From positions 14,175 through 78,174 of the forward strand of contig DASYER010000075.1 of the NCBI GenBank assembly GCA_036498905.1: DNA of 64,000 nucleotides, written 5' to 3'. The DNA is from DAIDKA01 sp036498905. GTDB lineage: Bacteria; Pseudomonadota; Gammaproteobacteria; Steroidobacterales; Steroidobacteraceae. Of this stretch, positions 61,625 through 64,000 are shown in pieces; positions within the stretch are counted from its first letter, which is position 1, and every line of letters begins with the position of its first letter. A model generated the notes under the pieces. The model did not search any database and was not told where the DNA came from. It saw only the letters and a program-made list of their open reading frames with translations. The translations under genes and the position numbers were made by a program.

Positions 61625-62406
61625 CCGCTGCTGGCCGCCAGTACCAGCCGTGGCGGGGCCGGAGCCGCCTCGGCGGCTACGTTGCGGTTTTTCTCCGCAT
61701 ACATCGCCCGATCAGCGCGCTCCATCAGCGCGAACACCGAGGTCGGTCGCAGCGGATCGAATTCCGCCACCCCGACGCTGAGCGACAGAGACGGAGCATG
61801 GCCCGCGGTATTGCATTCGGCGATGACGCTCTTGATACGCTTGCGCAGCAGATTGTGGTCCTCCGCATGACTGTGTCGCACCAGTACGGCAAACTCATCG
61901 CCGCCGATGCGCCCGATGATCGCGCTTTCCCCGCACGCCGAGCGCAACACGCCCGCGGCCGCGGTCAGCAGGCAATCGCCGGCCGCATGCCCGAGCGAGT
62001 CATTCACGCATTTGAGATCGTCGACATCGACGTACAGCAGTACGGCAGCGCGCCGGTCATTGCACAAGTTGCGCATCAGCCGGTTGGCGACCCACTCGAA
62101 GCCGCGGCGGTTGTACACGCCGGTCAACTCATCGGTCGTTGCCATGGTGCGCATGGCATAGAACAGCTGTTCGAGTGCCGCGACCTGCGCCTGCAGGGGT
62201 TCATGCGCGTCGTGGGTCCGGCAGTGCAGGAGCTGGGTCAGCAATCCCCTCACCCGTTCCCGATCGCCCTCGACCGCCGCTGAGTTCAGGTGCTGCACAA
62301 GGGCCGCGCTATCACCATCCTCGAGCGAACGATTACCGCCAAGCGAATCGGCGAACGCCGCAGATCCTAACATCGCTGTATCCATCCTGTGGTCGTGACG
62401 CGACAC
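61621..62406 (-). CDS. GGDEF-domain diguanylate cyclase
   Basis: This 261-residue protein has an N-terminal helical region (about 1-90) without membrane segments. A GGDEF domain of about 160 residues follows (TTDELTGVYNRRGFEWVANR; VDVDDLKCVNDSLGHAAGD) with an intact motif IGRIGGDEFAVLV. The RxxD inhibitory site is not present at the usual place (GESA). It should make c-di-GMP. The partner PilZ gene overlaps its 3' end by 4 bases. ATG 62385 is an alternative start. Confidence 0.92.
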   Translation of the reverse strand: MSRHDHRMDTAMLGSAAFADSLGGNRSLEDGDSAALVQHLNSAAVEGDRERVRGLLTQLLHCRTHDAHEPLQAQVAALEQLFYAMRTMATTDELTGVYNRRGFEWVANRLMRNLCNDRRAAVLLYVDVDDLKCVNDSLGHAAGDCLLTAAAGVLRSACGESAIIGRIGGDEFAVLVRHSHAEDHNLLRKRIKSVIAECNTAGHAPSLSLSVGVAEFDPLRPTSVFALMERADRAMYAEKNRNVAAEAAPAPPRLVLAASSG

Positions 62407-62542
62407 TCGCGTGTGAGGAGAGTAACGAGCGATGGGTGCGATCCCAACCCATGCTTTCCGCGTGTGCAGATAGGTGTAGTCCGACGCGATATCGGCGCAG
62501 TCCTATAGTTGAACTGCACCTGGGCGGGAGTGCTTCGCGGCG

Positions 62543-62821
62543 TCAGGACCGATCGAAATCCAACCAGTCGCGCGCGCCGCCGAACGCGGCGGGCCGCAGC
62601 TGACAGCGACGGCACCGACCATCGCGCTCGTTGTGGATCATCGATGCCTCGACCAGCACCTTCAGGTGCCGGGAGATGGCCGGCAGCGACATGGCAAAGG
62701 GTTCAGCCAGTTCCCCGACCGTCGCGGGGCCGTCGGCGAGCCGGACCAGAATGGCGCGCCGCGTCGGATCCGCCAGCGCCTGAAAGATGCGGTCGAGCGG
62801 ATTTTGGTCCGTTGCGTTCAT
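62543..62821 (-). CDS. ArsR-family winged-helix regulator
   Basis: This is a 92-residue regulator. The ArsR core is clear: DRIFQALADPTRRAILVRLA, VGELAEPFAMSLPAISRHLK and VLVEASMIHNERDGR. The C-terminal CRRC could bind metal, but the protein also resembles the non-metal ArsR type found before SRPBCC genes. No such partner gene lies downstream here, where the divergence from a GGDEF gene leaves only a short gap. A palindromic site lies just upstream of the start. Confidence 0.9.
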   Translation of the reverse strand: MNATDQNPLDRIFQALADPTRRAILVRLADGPATVGELAEPFAMSLPAISRHLKVLVEASMIHNERDGRCRRCQLRPAAFGGARDWLDFDRS

Positions 62822-62834
62822 GGCACCATCTTAT

Positions 62835-62850
62835 TTAATCAACTGGTTAA
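62835..62850. promoter_or_regulatory. Imperfect palindrome upstream of the ArsR-type gene (putative operator)
   Basis: TTAATCAACTGGTTAA matches its own reverse complement at 12 of 16 positions. It lies 14 bases before the ArsR ATG in an AT-rich patch, where ArsR-family repressors normally bind. Confidence 0.45.
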
Positions 62851-62995
62851 TTCAATAAGATATTGTTCCCAGAGAAAGACCAGTATCAGCCCCAGGTTGC
62901 GGTGCGATATGGGCCGGGTTTGCGCATAATCGGCGGTCTTACGATGCCATCTGAGGGCATCGACGCCTGGCAAAAGGGACTTTGAGGGGATGAAC

Positions 62996-64000
62996 ATGAA
63001 GCAGACTTTGTCGGCCGCCGAACAGGCCCTGTCGGACGCCGCGCTCGATTATCACCGTCTGCCGACTCCCGGAAAGATCACCGTCACCCCAACCAAGCCG
63101 CTGTCCAACCAGCGGGACCTGTCCTTGGCGTATTCCCCCGGGGTGGCCTATCCGTGCCTTGCGATCGAGGCCAATCCGAAGACCGCGGCGCTGTACACCT
63201 CACGCGGCAACCTGGTCGGGGTGGTCACCAATGGCACGGCGGTTCTGGGACTGGGCGATATCGGCCCGCTGGCGGCCAAGCCCGTCATGGAAGGCAAGGG
63301 CTGCCTGTTCCGCAAATTTGCCGGTATCGATGTGTTCGACATCGAGCTGGCCGAAAAAGACACGCACAAGCTGGTCGACATCATCGCGGCCATGGAACCG
63401 ACCCTCGGCGGCATCAACCTTGAGGACATCAAGGCACCGGAGTGCTTCGAGGTCGAGCGGCTGCTGAGCGAACGGGTGAACATTCCGGTGTTCCACGACG
63501 ATCAGCACGGCACCGCGATCATCTCCGCCGCCGCCATCCACAATGGTCTGGAGCTGGTCGGCAAGAAGATCGCCGAGGTCAAAGTGGTGGTCTCCGGAGC
63601 CGGCGCCGCCGCCATTGCCTGCCTGGACCTGATGGTGGGGCTGGGCCTGAGCCGCGAGAAGATCCTGGTCTGCGACTCCAAGGGCGTGCTCTACCTCGGT
63701 CGCCCGGACGGCTTCAACGAATCCAAGGCGCGCTACGCGCAGCGCACCGACGCGCGCACGCTGGGGGATGCCATCGTCGGCGCCGATGTGTTCCTGGGGT
63801 GTTCGACGGGCGGGGTCCTCAAGGCCGAGATGGTCAAGCAGATGGCGCCCAATCCGATCATCCTGGCGCTGGCGAACCCTGAGCCTGAGATCCGTCCGGA
63901 ACTGGCCCTGGCGGCCCGGCCGGACTGCGTGATCGCCACCGGGCGCTCCGACTACCCCAACCAGGTCAACAACGTCCTGTGCTTCCCGTATATTTTCCGG
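62996..64000 (+). CDS. maeB: NADP-dependent malic enzyme (MaeB type), 3' end outside window
   Basis: This oxidative decarboxylating malate dehydrogenase would produce pyruvate and reduced nucleotide. The visible 335 residues include KITVTPTKPLSNQRDLSLAY, SPGVAYPCLAI, the metal-site region IPVFHDDQHGTAI and the dinucleotide motif VVVSGAGAAAIACLDLMV. I chose the ATG at 62996 because GAGGGG lies 6 bases before it; an earlier in-frame ATG at 62990 abuts that site. MaeB proteins usually carry a C-terminal phosphotransacetylase-like domain, which would lie beyond the window. Confidence 0.93.
   Translation, partial: MKQTLSAAEQALSDAALDYHRLPTPGKITVTPTKPLSNQRDLSLAYSPGVAYPCLAIEANPKTAALYTSRGNLVGVVTNGTAVLGLGDIGPLAAKPVMEGKGCLFRKFAGIDVFDIELAEKDTHKLVDIIAAMEPTLGGINLEDIKAPECFEVERLLSERVNIPVFHDDQHGTAIISAAAIHNGLELVGKKIAEVKVVVSGAGAAAIACLDLMVGLGLSREKILVCDSKGVLYLGRPDGFNESKARYAQRTDARTLGDAIVGADVFLGCSTGGVLKAEMVKQMAPNPIILALANPEPEIRPELALAARPDCVIATGRSDYPNQVNNVLCFPYIFR

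Overview
This GC-rich window comes from a Gammaproteobacterium. The TonB receptor, Clp/CRP-like site, MddA-type methyltransferase, OPT transporter, PQQ dehydrogenase and PilZ/GGDEF genes would suit Nevskiales, Steroidobacteraceae or Xanthomonadales, but this placement is a judgement from gene content without a marker gene. I see no rRNA, tRNA, CRISPR, transposase or phage genes. It reads as dense chromosomal sequence with many short operons, and many genes are joined by 4-base ATGA overlaps.

Region 1 (1-10650, minus strand) is the most notable part. A textbook guanidine-I (ykkC) riboswitch lies at about 10530-10645. It precedes a TonB-dependent receptor, two DUF1989 'urea carboxylase-associated' proteins, a 'urea carboxylase', an allophanate hydrolase and an ABC-transporter binding protein that runs off the window. 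The riboswitch indicates that the substrate is guanidine rather than urea: guanidine carboxylase -> CgdAB carboxyguanidine deiminase -> allophanate hydrolase. The TonB receptor as first gene suggests an outer-membrane uptake step that I do not know to be described for this pathway.

Region 2 (10.8-15.7 kb) holds a metallo-beta-lactamase-fold hydrolase, a large LuxR-type AAA regulator with a G10 tract near its start, and an MddA-like methanethiol S-methyltransferase. Region 3 (15.7-31 kb) has an OPT transporter with an FAD monooxygenase, and two pairs of FtsX/MacB-type ABC permeases without any ATPase gene. These permease pairs flank a translationally coupled HupE/UreJ - PpiC - DUF3604 operon. 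A bacterioferritin-like protein and a GH15 glucoamylase follow.

Region 4 (31-43 kb) starts with a PadR regulator coupled to an unusual ExbD fusion. Next are an amidohydrolase, a p-cresol/vanillyl-alcohol-type flavoprotein with its cytochrome c, an RND efflux pair, a predicted HD-domain protein, and a frameshifted FAD monooxygenase under a second PadR gene that carries its own operator.

Region 5 (43-64 kb) has two divergent c-di-GMP GGDEF/EAL proteins with a CRP/Clp-like site between them. It also contains a haem-bearing Vgb-like propeller with a cytochrome c, an SMP-30-like protein, OmpA and DUF4398 lipoproteins, and a DUF4382 lipoprotein with a low-complexity linker. A PQQ quinohaemoprotein dehydrogenase with lanthanide-type metal ligands is followed by MscS and YihY membrane proteins, a PilZ/GGDEF pair, an ArsR regulator and the start of a malic enzyme.
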